Shown piece by piece: positions 35,330 through 43,969 of a stretch of DNA of 64,000 nt (position 1 is the first letter of the stretch; each line of letters starts with the position of its first letter). The position numbers and the translations under genes were made by a program. This DNA is from Acidimicrobiales bacterium (GTDB lineage: Bacteria; Actinomycetota; Acidimicrobiia; Acidimicrobiales; Poriferisodalaceae): positions 1 through 64,000 of the forward strand of contig JAAZYR010000010.1 of the NCBI GenBank assembly GCA_014239555.1. Reading direction: 5' to 3'. Under the pieces are notes generated by a model. It worked only from the letters and a program-made list of their open reading frames with translations, did no database searches and was not told where the DNA came from.

Positions 35330-36549
35330 TCAGACTTATCGGGAATCTGTGACACCACGATGTCCGCCTCCTGAAGCTTCACAATTTCTTGGTCGGTGAG
35401 GCCAATCTCAGAGAGAAGTTCGGAATTGTGTTCACCTTGAAATGGTGGCAGACCTGCGTCAGGAAGTTCACATTGCCCAAAAATCCACGGAGGTGCCGGC
35501 ACCCTCGCCGTCCCGCCTGATCGATCATCCACCTCGCGAATTGCACCTCGTTCGGTTGCCCACTCCGATTCGGCGATCTCGGAAACAGTGCGGATGGTTC
35601 CGACCGCGAGCCCGGCTTCACTTACTTGCGCCTCAAGTTCTTCAATCGTTCTGAAAGTCAACACCCAGGCACGAATTTCATCCAGCAACTCTGACCAATT
35701 TTGGCGACGGAACTGAGCATTGATGAACCGAGGGTCCAGGAGTAGATCGTTTCGCCTCATCATCGCGCAGTATCGCCGGAAGACAAATGTCGACACCGGA
35801 CTAGCGGCAATGGTGATTTTTCGACCGTCGGGTAGCTCGATGACGGGAGACTCAGGAGCGCTGAGGGCAAGTGGTTCTCCTTCAACGTCAATATCTGACA
35901 GTTCATAACTGACGCGATCGTTGACGCTGAGCATTGAGGCGGCCATAGCAACGTCGACATGTTGCCCTTCGCCAGTTCGTTCACGGTGAGCTAGCGCCGC
36001 GAGAGTAGCGATCACTCCCTGCAGACCCGTGTACACATCGGCGTGGTTGTAGGCGTCGTTTTCGGTTCGCGTGAGGGCGTCTCCGTAGTGACGACCGATG
36101 ATCTCAGTGAACCCTGATTCAGCCTGCACGGTTGGAGCAAAAGCGGGTCGGTTGCGCCATGGACCGCTCTGGCCGTACCCAGTAATAGAAACCATGATGA
36201 GGTTTGGCCTCACTGCGACTAAATCATCAAAACCAAGTCCGAAAAGATCGAGGGTCCCGGGACGGAAATTTTCAACGACGACGTCCGCCCCAGCCACAAG
36301 TTTCCGGATAATGTCTTGCGCTTCCGGATAGTTAAGGTCCAGAGAAAGCGCGCGTTTGCCGGCGTTTTGTTGCGCAAAATACAGGGACATCGACCCAACA
36401 TGGGGTTGACCGCTTCGCCCTGTGTCAGATGCTGGAGGCTCTATTTTGATTACCTCGGCACCGAGGTCGCGTAGCGCCTTAGTGCAGTGCGGGCCAGCAA
36501 GAACCCGAGTGAAGTCGACGACTCGAATACCGAAAAGGGGGGCGGTCAT
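35326..36549 (-). CDS. Family III CoA-transferase (CaiB/BaiF)
   Basis: 407 residues. GIRVVDFTRVLAGPHCTKALRDLGAEVIKIEPP, then NAGKRALSLDL, VVENFRPG and NHADVYTGLQG with the Asp that forms the acyl anhydride with substrate in this family. It transfers CoA between acids, activating a carboxylate for beta-oxidation-type chemistry. It overlaps the upstream crotonase and the downstream MFS gene by 4 bases each, so the three are translationally coupled. The substrate cannot be told; a carnitine or bile-acid function is not implied. Confidence 0.95.
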   Translation of the reverse strand: MTAPLFGIRVVDFTRVLAGPHCTKALRDLGAEVIKIEPPASDTGRSGQPHVGSMSLYFAQQNAGKRALSLDLNYPEAQDIIRKLVAGADVVVENFRPGTLDLFGLGFDDLVAVRPNLIMVSITGYGQSGPWRNRPAFAPTVQAESGFTEIIGRHYGDALTRTENDAYNHADVYTGLQGVIATLAALAHRERTGEGQHVDVAMAASMLSVNDRVSYELSDIDVEGEPLALSAPESPVIELPDGRKITIAASPVSTFVFRRYCAMMRRNDLLLDPRFINAQFRRQNWSELLDEIRAWVLTFRTIEELEAQVSEAGLAVGTIRTVSEIAESEWATERGAIREVDDRSGGTARVPAPPWIFGQCELPDAGLPPFQGEHNSELLSEIGLTDQEIVKLQEADIVVSQIPDKSD

Positions 36550-37322
36550 CGGCCCTGAAAAATGGCTGTGCCCGGTCCGGACTCAGAGAACGCCTCAAGT
36601 CCGGTTTGTAAATCCTCGGATTCCCAGACCGACTTGGCGGCGTCGTCTTGAGCTTCGTCGGCCGCCCGCACACCTTGGTTGGCAGTAGTCGCTGCGAGTC
36701 GTTTTATGGCTCCGTAGGAGATTGTCGGACCAGCTGCTAATTGCTGAGCCCACGACATTGAAGCGCCCTCCAACTCGTCGTCGGCAACTACCACGTTGAC
36801 GATGCCCCAACGTTCAAGCAACTCGGGGTCGTGTCGGCGACCGAACATAGCGATCTCCTTACCTCGAGCTGTGCCGGCGCGCTCTACAACTCTCTGGACC
36901 CCTCCCAACAAAGGCATTAAGCCAATAGAGGTTTCGACCAGCCCAAGACGAGCGGAAGCTGAAGCCATAATGAAATCGCAGGCCAGGGCGATCTCGAAGC
37001 CGCCGCCGAGGGCAAGGCCGTGAACAGCGGCGATTGTGGGCAGCGAAACTCCTGTCAATCGATCAAGTACTTCGGCCGCAGGCGTCGCGCGTCGGCCATC
37101 ACCACCGAATCCATCGACGTCAGCCCCAGCCGAAAAATGTTTCATATCACTTCTCAACAGAATTGCTCTGGCCCCGGCATCGGCAGCTCCTTCGAACGCG
37201 TTCATTAGGCTCTCGATGAATGGGCCGTTGAGAAGATTGTGAGGCGGTTTAGCCATAGCCACTACCGCCACGGAACCTTCCAGCTCAACCCGTACGTGAT
37301 CAGATGTGCCGTCATCGGACAT
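36546..37322 (-). CDS. Enoyl-CoA hydratase (crotonase family, both catalytic Glu present)
   Basis: 258 residues. HGLALGGGFEIALACDFIMAS holds the first catalytic-type Glu (GGGFE) and LGLVETSIGLMPLLGG the second, twenty residues later, so this is a true hydratase by sequence. DMKHFSAGADVDGF gives the oxyanion loop. Start: ATG 37322 with GAGGGGA four bases upstream, in preference to a longer frame beginning at 37379. Its stop overlaps the CoA-transferase start (ATGA), first gene of a coupled CoA-transferase/MFS operon. Confidence 0.93.
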   Translation of the reverse strand: MSDDGTSDHVRVELEGSVAVVAMAKPPHNLLNGPFIESLMNAFEGAADAGARAILLRSDMKHFSAGADVDGFGGDGRRATPAAEVLDRLTGVSLPTIAAVHGLALGGGFEIALACDFIMASASARLGLVETSIGLMPLLGGVQRVVERAGTARGKEIAMFGRRHDPELLERWGIVNVVVADDELEGASMSWAQQLAAGPTISYGAIKRLAATTANQGVRAADEAQDDAAKSVWESEDLQTGLEAFSESGPGTAIFQGR

Positions 37323-37326
37323 GAAG

Positions 37327-37333
37327 TCCCCTC
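37327..37333 (-). promoter_or_regulatory. Ribosome-binding site of the crotonase-CaiB-MFS operon
   Basis: GAGGGGA on the minus strand sits four bases before ATG 37322 and decides that start against the ATG at 37379. Confidence 0.75.
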
Positions 37334-37436
37334 TCGTCAGGCGTTGCGAGTCTTCCAGACGAAAGGTTTCGACGCCCATGGATTTCAGTGTTGTTTTGCC
37401 ACCTAAACAGTCAAAAGTAGAACCGGAAAGTTATAG

Positions 37437-38123
37437 CTAGTCATCGAATCCGACGAAGCTTGCGACTTCTCGTACCGGACGTCGGGTTGATTTTACGTCG
37501 TTCGCTACGAAGCTGTCGTCGGGGTAGCCCATGGCGACGCAAGTCATAATCACCTGATCTTCAGGAATGTTTGCGTGCTCCCGAACAATGTCGGATTGCA
37601 TGATTCCCTGCCCATTGATGACGCAACCGAGTCCTTTGGCCCAAGCCGCCAACACCAGGCCGTAGGTCACAGCGCCGCAATCGAAATGACCGACAGCATC
37701 GTGTTCCAGTGTGCGGTCACATGTAACGACGATCGACACCGGCGCGTCGAATTGGCGAAAGCCGCGCATTGCCCAGTCGCGCCGCCTTTCTTTGTCCTCC
37801 CAGGCAATCCCCATCGATTCGAACAACTGAACAGCAATCTCGATCTGTCGATCCCGATGTGCCCCTTCATAACCGTGGTTGAGTGAGATTTCTCGTTGAG
37901 GAGCGGCTCCGTTGACCATGCGCTCAGTGTTGCCCTGTCGAATCAAATCAAGTGGCTCGCCTGTCAAGACATGAAAATGCCAGGGCTGCGTATTCATTGA
38001 CGATGGAGCCCCTCTGGCGATATCGATGATGTCCTCGATGACGCCTCGGGGGACTTGTTCATCTCGATATCCGCGCACGCTCCGACGGTCCTGGACCATG
38101 CTTCTAAATGCTTCGACATCCAT
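37437..38123 (-). CDS. Nitroreductase-family flavoprotein
   Basis: 228 residues. The start RRSVRGYRDEQVPRGVIEDII and GAPSSMNTQPWHF are the FMN-binding features of the nitroreductase fold, and AAWAKGLGCVINGQGI with AMGYPDDSF completes it. Such enzymes reduce nitro groups, quinones or dehydro-compounds with NAD(P)H. The protein works as a dimer. It is separated from the crotonase operon by about 115 bases and is divergent from a VOC gene, whose start lies 101 bases away. Confidence 0.93.
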   Translation of the reverse strand: MDVEAFRSMVQDRRSVRGYRDEQVPRGVIEDIIDIARGAPSSMNTQPWHFHVLTGEPLDLIRQGNTERMVNGAAPQREISLNHGYEGAHRDRQIEIAVQLFESMGIAWEDKERRRDWAMRGFRQFDAPVSIVVTCDRTLEHDAVGHFDCGAVTYGLVLAAWAKGLGCVINGQGIMQSDIVREHANIPEDQVIMTCVAMGYPDDSFVANDVKSTRRPVREVASFVGFDD

Positions 38124-38223
38124 TCAAGTCTCTCTTTTCGCAGCGAACGGCTGTCTCAACCTAGCTATTTACCAACTGATCAGACCAACTTCTTCAAACC
38201 CGACACTGTCTAGGATTACCTCC

Positions 38224-38592
38224 ATGAGCCTTCGCGCTATGGGCGTCACCGTTGATTGTTCTGATCCTGAACGACTCGCCGACTTTTGGAGCAGGGCGGT
38301 CGGATTCACTAACCGAGAGGGAGATGGTGAACCGTATGTCACCATCTCGGGTTCCAACGTTGACCGTGCCGTTAACCATTTGACGTTTCAAAAGGTCCCT
38401 GAGTGCAAAACAGCGAAGCATCGCGTGCATCTGGATCTTTTCGTTGATGACATCGGAGTTGAGGTGCAACGCCTTGTCGCACTGGGAGCAACGGTCGTCA
38501 CTCCGGCAGGAGACCCCAGTCACATGGGGTTCGCTGCTGTGGTGCTGATCGACCCAGAAGGCGGCGAGTTTTGTGTAGTCGGCCGTACCTAA
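38224..38592 (+). CDS. VOC-superfamily (glyoxalase-like) protein
   Basis: 122 residues of one VOC module: MGVTVDCSDPERLADFWSRAVGF, then KTAKHRVHLDLFVDDIGVEVQRLVALGA and DPEGGEFCVVGR. It has the length and strand order of single-domain glyoxalase/bleomycin-resistance proteins that coordinate a metal through His and Glu. Substrate unknown. The ATG at 38224 follows ACCTCC-type sequence without a strong ribosome site; a longer frame to 38026 would overlap the nitroreductase gene head to head and is rejected. Confidence 0.85.
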   Translation: MSLRAMGVTVDCSDPERLADFWSRAVGFTNREGDGEPYVTISGSNVDRAVNHLTFQKVPECKTAKHRVHLDLFVDDIGVEVQRLVALGATVVTPAGDPSHMGFAAVVLIDPEGGEFCVVGRT

Positions 38593-38595
38593 GTT

Positions 38596-39549
38596 TCAGG
38601 TAGCTAGTAACCCTTCAACGCACTCTTGAACCGACAGGGCCTCAGCGAAGGTTCCAATGGTGTGGTCCTGGCCCTTCATCATCCGATCGAGCTGGTCCAA
38701 CTGAGCGGTATAGGCGTCGCTTCCCAGTGCTGCGCGGTCGGACTCAAAGCAGTCGACCCAACGATCTCCGTCTGTTTGCTGAAGCTGGTACCAGTCCCAT
38801 ATTCGCGCAGAAGCATTTGTCCCTCGGATTGTTAGATCTACGACATCTGGCCCCGCTCCGTGGCTAGTGCCAGCGAGAGTGACGTGTGCCGAGCTAGATG
38901 TGAATCGAGCGAGCCCGATCTGTTCGCACAGAACCCCGTCAGGGCCATCTTCGAAGTAAACATCGCCGCTCTCCATGCTGATTGGGCCCAGTAAGCGCGA
39001 AACCAAGAAAATGAAATGAGATACCACTTCGCGAACCCAACCTCCTTGATCTCTCAGACGTAACCACTGAGCTTTTTCGTGCCAAGCGCGTGGCCAACTC
39101 GAAAAATGCAATCGAAGATCCACCCGAGTCAGTTCTCCTAATTCACCATTCGTAACTTTGTATTGGAGTTCTCGGGCCGAGGGCGCGGCACTGAACACAA
39201 AGTTGACGCCCGCGGGCAGATCGCTACGTTCGACCGCATCCACCAGTTCTCGACTCGAAACCAGATCGATTCCGAGTGGTTTCTCACAGAAAATTGCGGT
39301 CTGAGCGGCGATGCAACTCAATACGTAGTCGCGATGATGCTTTGGTGGAACAGCGACATACACCAGGTCAGAGGCTGAGATGACTTCATCGGCACCGGAG
39401 CAAATGTTGACGGAGCCTGCATGAAGCGAACAGGCCTCAGGATCAGCATCCCAGGCTGCCACTAACTCAAAGGCGCCGTGATTGTTGAACTGCTCAACGA
39501 AACGAGAACCAACCGTCCCAAGACCAATGATGCCTACGTTGTGAACCAT
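38596..39549 (-). CDS. Gfo/Idh/MocA-family oxidoreductase
   Basis: 317 residues. NAD(P) motif VGIIGLGTVGSRF at the start, EKPLGIDL with the conserved Lys-Pro pair at the hinge, and a C-terminal alpha/beta domain (GWVREVVSHFIFLVSRLLGP). Members oxidise or reduce sugars, inositols, biliverdin or related cyclic alcohols. It runs on the minus strand after a VOC protein and an amidohydrolase, and these three may form one catabolic unit, although gaps of 24 and 14 bases allow separate messages. Confidence 0.9.
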   Translation of the reverse strand: MVHNVGIIGLGTVGSRFVEQFNNHGAFELVAAWDADPEACSLHAGSVNICSGADEVISASDLVYVAVPPKHHRDYVLSCIAAQTAIFCEKPLGIDLVSSRELVDAVERSDLPAGVNFVFSAAPSARELQYKVTNGELGELTRVDLRLHFSSWPRAWHEKAQWLRLRDQGGWVREVVSHFIFLVSRLLGPISMESGDVYFEDGPDGVLCEQIGLARFTSSSAHVTLAGTSHGAGPDVVDLTIRGTNASARIWDWYQLQQTDGDRWVDCFESDRAALGSDAYTAQLDQLDRMMKGQDHTIGTFAEALSVQECVEGLLAT

Positions 39550-39573
39550 GAAGAGAGTTTGTCAGGCCACGGT

Positions 39574-40053
39574 TCAAGCAGGTTGATTCAACTCGTCGCC
39601 CAATGGTGAGCGGTGAAACTCGATCAACTCAATAATGGTGCCGTCGGGGTCGCGAAAACAGACAAATTTTGTGTGCCCACCCATAAAGAGCGGTTCGGAA
39701 AGAAAATCCACACCATCTGACTTCAAGCGTTCGTATTCGCCATCAAGATCCACAGTCCATAACGCAATCCGGTTAATCCCTAATCTCCCTAGATGCTCGT
39801 AAGGAGGACGATCATCATCTGGAGAAACCCATTCGATTAGATCCAATCGTGTTTGGCGAGGATCGTCAGGGTTCAACATCATGATCGCGGCCTTCCCAGC
39901 GCAAGCTGGCATGCCGAGCCCTTCAGCCAGGCTTGCATCGCCCCCCGTAGGCAAATCCAACACGGTCTCAAACCCGAGATTTTCGTAAAAAGGCAAAGAC
40001 ACTTCGAGATTCGAACAATTGACATTTACATGAAAAATCGCTTTTATTGCCAT
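39574..40053 (-). CDS. VOC-superfamily dioxygenase/glyoxalase-like protein
   Basis: 159 residues: HVNVNCSNLEVSLPFYENLGFETV start, PYEHLGRLGINRIALWTVDLDGEYERLKSDGV and CFRDPDGTIIELIEFH end with a metal-type Glu. This is the vicinal-oxygen-chelate fold of glyoxalase I-like enzymes and extradiol dioxygenases. Located between amidohydrolase and Gfo/Idh/MocA genes on the same strand, which hints at ring or lactone breakdown, but the substrate is not evident. Confidence 0.88.
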   Translation of the reverse strand: MAIKAIFHVNVNCSNLEVSLPFYENLGFETVLDLPTGGDASLAEGLGMPACAGKAAIMMLNPDDPRQTRLDLIEWVSPDDDRPPYEHLGRLGINRIALWTVDLDGEYERLKSDGVDFLSEPLFMGGHTKFVCFRDPDGTIIELIEFHRSPLGDELNQPA

Positions 40054-40067
40054 TCCGGAGTCCTAGC

Positions 40068-41093
40068 TCAAGCGCCGGTAAGTAATGGCAGCCGGTACGC
40101 GCGAGCTGCGGTGTCGTGAAATAAGTCTCTCTTTTCTTGGACCGAATAACCGGCTGTGATGCGTTTGAAGCTGTTCCACAACGGGACGTAACCAACGCCG
40201 CGCTTATCAACCGGAAAGTTGGACTCAAACATGCAACGATTCGCCCCAAATACCTCAATTGCAAATTGGATCGGGTCGCTCCAAGCTTCGGCTAATTCGA
40301 CTGAATTAGCAGGCCGATCGCGCTTATCCCACCGAAACCCCATCATCGGCATTCCGATACCACCAAGTTTTAAAAAAACATTGCTACAGGCCGCGATATT
40401 GGTCATTTGAGCTTTCCAGTACTCAAGGATTTCCTTTCTTTGGTCCTTGTAAGGACCCGTGCCCAATATTCCACCCAAATGGTCGAGGACCATGGGCGTA
40501 TTTGGGCAGGCGCGAGCTACGTCAACGAACTCAGACAACTGCGGGTGATACACCATGGCGTCATAGGTGTACCCCATATCACCGACACGGCGGACTCCCT
40601 CAAGGTAGGACGGGTCGTCCATTGCGACACTTGGCGACATTGCTAACGGCGGATGGTCATCTTGAGCGGTGATGTATCGAACTCCGCGAAAGCGGCCCCG
40701 TCCCGCTGTTTCGTGGGCCTCTAGAACTTCTTGGACAGCGGCACCTAATGAAACATCAGCGTTGCCTTGTATCGCCTTGATTTCTGCCTCACCTGATGTA
40801 GCGCTTTCTTCAGCAAGCTCAATGACAAACTCAGTTTCGCCTACCGGTCGGAGATGAACCGGGCCATTGTTTCGATACTGAGCGTGACATTCGAGGAACA
40901 CAGTGCCCACCACGTTGTGACCGTTCCCAGTGTCTTCATGCAAGTCATCGAGGGTGTACGGCCACCCCGTATGCCCCTTATCGAGCCACAAGTGATGATG
41001 AGGATCCAAAATGGGTAGTTCCGGGTCTAAGACGTCTTCTACCACTGTTGAGAGCCATTGGGCATGTGCTTCAACTGGCCTATCTTCTGCCAT
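40068..41093 (-). CDS. Amidohydrolase-family (TIM-barrel) hydrolase, 2-pyrone-4,6-dicarboxylate-lactonase-like
   Basis: 341 residues. ILDPHHHLWLDKG carries the HxH pair of the amidohydrolase barrel; MVLDHLGG gives a further His and CMFESNFPVDK a late Asp. The layout fits amidohydrolase_2 enzymes (lactonases and decarboxylases). The ATG at 41093 has a perfect GGAGG seven bases upstream and is preferred over 41147. It begins a minus-strand run with VOC and Gfo/Idh/MocA genes and diverges from the LLM gene at 41219. Confidence 0.9.
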   Translation of the reverse strand: MAEDRPVEAHAQWLSTVVEDVLDPELPILDPHHHLWLDKGHTGWPYTLDDLHEDTGNGHNVVGTVFLECHAQYRNNGPVHLRPVGETEFVIELAEESATSGEAEIKAIQGNADVSLGAAVQEVLEAHETAGRGRFRGVRYITAQDDHPPLAMSPSVAMDDPSYLEGVRRVGDMGYTYDAMVYHPQLSEFVDVARACPNTPMVLDHLGGILGTGPYKDQRKEILEYWKAQMTNIAACSNVFLKLGGIGMPMMGFRWDKRDRPANSVELAEAWSDPIQFAIEVFGANRCMFESNFPVDKRGVGYVPLWNSFKRITAGYSVQEKRDLFHDTAARAYRLPLLTGA

Positions 41094-41100
41094 AGCAGTA

Positions 41101-41105
41101 CCTCC
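41101..41105 (-). promoter_or_regulatory. Ribosome-binding site of the amidohydrolase gene
   Basis: GGAGG on the minus strand, seven bases before ATG 41093, decides the start. Confidence 0.8.
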
Positions 41106-41218
41106 GTTTGAAGTCTCTGAGTATTCTTTCAGCCGCAGGATCAACATGTCGTGGGTCGACCCGGCAAGCCAGGCTTGGTGCGGTGTAGTTTCTTAGTGTC
41201 GCAAAGACTGGGGATTTC

Positions 41219-42325
41219 ATGCACACCGGATACACCGCCGCTTTTCAGAACCCTTTTAATGGGTTACCCGATCACGAGGTCTACAGCGAGGAACTTCGTC
41301 TTTGTGATCTCGCTGTCGAACTTGGCTTTAAGTCTCTCTGGACGGTCGAACATCACTTTGATGACTACACGATGTGCCCTGAGCCCGTGCAGTTTCTCTC
41401 CTACATGGCGGGTAAACACCCAGATGTGCTCCTAGGCACAGGCGTCATTGTGTTGCCTTGGCACGATCCGCTGAGAATTACCGAGGACATAGCGTTGCTC
41501 GACACCATGTCAAACGGTCGCATGATCATGGGAATCGGCAGAGGCCTGGCTCGTATCGAGTACGAAGGCTTCCGAGTTGACATGAACACCTCGCGCGAAC
41601 GACTTGTCTCCTATGCGGGCCTGGTGCTGGAGGCACTCGAGTCCGGCAAAATGGAATACGAGAACGAGTTCGGATCGCAACCGCTTCGAGAGATCAGGCC
41701 CCGTCCGCAACACTCGTTCAAGGGACGAGCCTATGCCGCCGCTGTATCTCCCGAATCGATGCCACTTATGGCTGAGTTGGGCTATGGCGTACTTGTTATC
41801 CCCCAAAAGCCTTGGACAGTGGTGCAAGCGGATCTAGCAACGTACAACGAGGTATTTGAGCGAGTTAACGGTGAACCAGGGCCTCCACCGTTCTCTGGAG
41901 GCTCGGTTTTCGTTGATGAGAGCGCCGATCGTGCAGAAGAAATGGCGAGGAAGTACATAGGGGCAAACTATGAGAGTGTGATGCGCCATTACGAATTCCA
42001 GAAGGCTCCACACGAAGGGGTCAAGGGATACGAGTTCTATACGGGTATCACCAGCTACATAGAAAAACAGGGAGCAGACCGCGCTGCACAAGACTTTGTG
42101 GATTTGATGCCTTGGGGAACCCCCGAACAAGTCCTGGAAAAATTTGACTACATGCGAAAAATGATTGGCATGAACGCGATAATGCCGGGGTTCAGCTACG
42201 GCGGCATGCCGTTCGAGGATGCAGAAAAATCGATACGGCTTTTCGCTCAAGAATGTCTGCCAGAGCTATTGAGCTGGGAATGTCCCCCGCTCGAAGTACC
42301 TGGAGCTAAACCTGAATACCGTTAA
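41219..42325 (+). CDS. LLM-class flavin-dependent oxidoreductase (paralogue of 22321-23418)
   Basis: 368 residues with TVEHHFDDYTMCPEPVQF, VIVLPWHDPLRITED, GRMIMGIGRGLARIEYEGF and RAYAAAVSPESMPLMAELG, each matching the same segment of the gene at 22321. The TIM-barrel flavin-dependent monooxygenase family fits both. Followed 27 bases later by a gamma-glutamyltransferase-type gene on the same strand, with which it may share a message. Substrate unknown; having two copies suggests related but distinct substrates. Confidence 0.92.
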   Translation: MHTGYTAAFQNPFNGLPDHEVYSEELRLCDLAVELGFKSLWTVEHHFDDYTMCPEPVQFLSYMAGKHPDVLLGTGVIVLPWHDPLRITEDIALLDTMSNGRMIMGIGRGLARIEYEGFRVDMNTSRERLVSYAGLVLEALESGKMEYENEFGSQPLREIRPRPQHSFKGRAYAAAVSPESMPLMAELGYGVLVIPQKPWTVVQADLATYNEVFERVNGEPGPPPFSGGSVFVDESADRAEEMARKYIGANYESVMRHYEFQKAPHEGVKGYEFYTGITSYIEKQGADRAAQDFVDLMPWGTPEQVLEKFDYMRKMIGMNAIMPGFSYGGMPFEDAEKSIRLFAQECLPELLSWECPPLEVPGAKPEYR

Positions 42326-42352
42326 CGCGAAACTTAACTTCGAAGGTCAATC

Positions 42353-43969
42353 GTGACGAAATATGGCTACGGAATGGTGGTCGCTGCGCAACCTGAAGCA
42401 GTCGAAGCTGGCGCCTCCATATTACGAAGTGGAGGTAACGCAGTCGACGCCGCGATTGCCTGTGGACTGGTTGCTGGAGTTGTGGATCCTCAAATGTGCG
42501 GCATCGCAGGGTTCGGAAATCTGCAGGTGTACCTCCCCGACAAAGGGATTCACCAATGCATCGACTTCCATGCGAAATCACCGCTGGCCACACGAGCGGA
42601 CCAATGGGCTGACATCGTTGTTGGCGAGACCAGAGATGGTTTCGGTTTCGTTCTAGAGGGCAAAGTCAACGACCTTGGCTATCAGGCAATCGCGACACCG
42701 GGCTCTCTCAAGGCTTACTTCGAAGCCCAAACAACCTGGGGAGAAAAAGACTGGGACGAAGTTGTGGCACCCGCCATCAGGTGGGCGGAAGACGGATTTG
42801 TTGTACGGCCGCATGTTGCTGGTTGGTGGGTCGAAGGCGCCTCCATGGGTCGAACTGACAATGTTGAACGACTCCGCTATTCGTCAACGGGCCGGGAAAT
42901 CTATTTTGGGTCTGATGGGTTCCCCAAGCGGGTTGGTGACGTAGTTGTTAACAGCGATCTCGCTAACACCTTGAGGCTGATCGCGTCTGAGGGCGCAGAC
43001 GTCTTCTACAAAGGTCAACTCGCAGAACGAATCGCCGAAGATGTTTCCGCTCATGGGGGACTCATGAGCGACAGGGACCTTTTGGAGTATGAGACCACCC
43101 ACAACGCGCCCATTCGTAGCGCGTACCGCGGTCTTGACATAACGACGAACCATCCCCCTGGAGGAGGAACGATGGTTCTCGAAATGCTCAATGTGCTCGA
43201 ATGTTTTGACCTGAAGGGTATGGGCCACAACAGCACCGATTACGTCCGTACCGTCACAGAAGCTATGAAACGGGCCACCTCTGACAAAGACACCTTCGTC
43301 GGCGACCCCGAACACTTCGATGTTCCGCTCGAACGGCTGATCTCCAAAGCACACGCCGCCGAACACGCAGCATCCATTCAAGCCGGTGAACGGGCGCGTG
43401 TAGAACGGTTGGCTTACGAGCCCCGCGACACAACCCACGTGTGCGTTGTTGACAAAAACGGCAATGCAGCGTCCATGACACACTCGCTCGGAATGCCTTC
43501 GGGTGTTATTACGGACGGGCTTGGGTTCATGTTTAACGGCTGTATGGCTGTGTTCGATCCCCGACCCGGAAATGCTGACTCGCTGGCTCCTGGGAAAAGC
43601 CGGTTTAGTTCCCTTTGCCCCACGATGGTGTTTGACGATGATGAATTGAATTACGTCGTTGGAGCCCCGGGCGGTACCCAAATCGCCATGGGCGTAACCC
43701 AGGTGCTCCTGAACAGCATTGACTTTCAGATGAACATGCTAGAAGCCGTTTCGGCACCCAGAGTTTCAGGAACAAGCAATGCGATCGACGTGTCGAACGG
43801 CATCCCATGGGCTGTTACTGATGCGTTAGAGACTGAAGGTTACGAAGTCATTAGAAGCCCACGTACCCATGATTTTGCTTGGGTTCATGGGATCAGGGTT
43901 CAGAACGGAGACCTGGACGGTGGAGCGGACCCGGCTGCTGATGGTGTGGTCCAGATCGTTCAGGACTGA
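42353..43969 (+). CDS. Gamma-glutamyltransferase-family (Ntn) hydrolase
   Basis: 538 residues. The propeptide-side start GMVVAAQPEAVEAGASILRSGGNAVDAA and the autocleavage site with DTTHVCVVDKNGNAASMT, where the second Thr becomes the N-terminal nucleophile after self-cleavage, are typical. VVGAPGGTQIAMGV is the family GG motif. No signal peptide is visible at the GTG start, so it is probably cytoplasmic, unlike secreted GGTs; substrates may be gamma-glutamyl or oxamate/cephalosporin-type amides. It follows an LLM gene and overlaps the P450 gene tail to tail by 10 bases. Confidence 0.92.
   Translation: MTKYGYGMVVAAQPEAVEAGASILRSGGNAVDAAIACGLVAGVVDPQMCGIAGFGNLQVYLPDKGIHQCIDFHAKSPLATRADQWADIVVGETRDGFGFVLEGKVNDLGYQAIATPGSLKAYFEAQTTWGEKDWDEVVAPAIRWAEDGFVVRPHVAGWWVEGASMGRTDNVERLRYSSTGREIYFGSDGFPKRVGDVVVNSDLANTLRLIASEGADVFYKGQLAERIAEDVSAHGGLMSDRDLLEYETTHNAPIRSAYRGLDITTNHPPGGGTMVLEMLNVLECFDLKGMGHNSTDYVRTVTEAMKRATSDKDTFVGDPEHFDVPLERLISKAHAAEHAASIQAGERARVERLAYEPRDTTHVCVVDKNGNAASMTHSLGMPSGVITDGLGFMFNGCMAVFDPRPGNADSLAPGKSRFSSLCPTMVFDDDELNYVVGAPGGTQIAMGVTQVLLNSIDFQMNMLEAVSAPRVSGTSNAIDVSNGIPWAVTDALETEGYEVIRSPRTHDFAWVHGIRVQNGDLDGGADPAADGVVQIVQD

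Noticed and set aside
38026-38223. N-terminal extension of the VOC protein
   Set aside because: It lies opposite the nitroreductase start and is low in protein-like character; ATG 38224 gives the usual VOC length.
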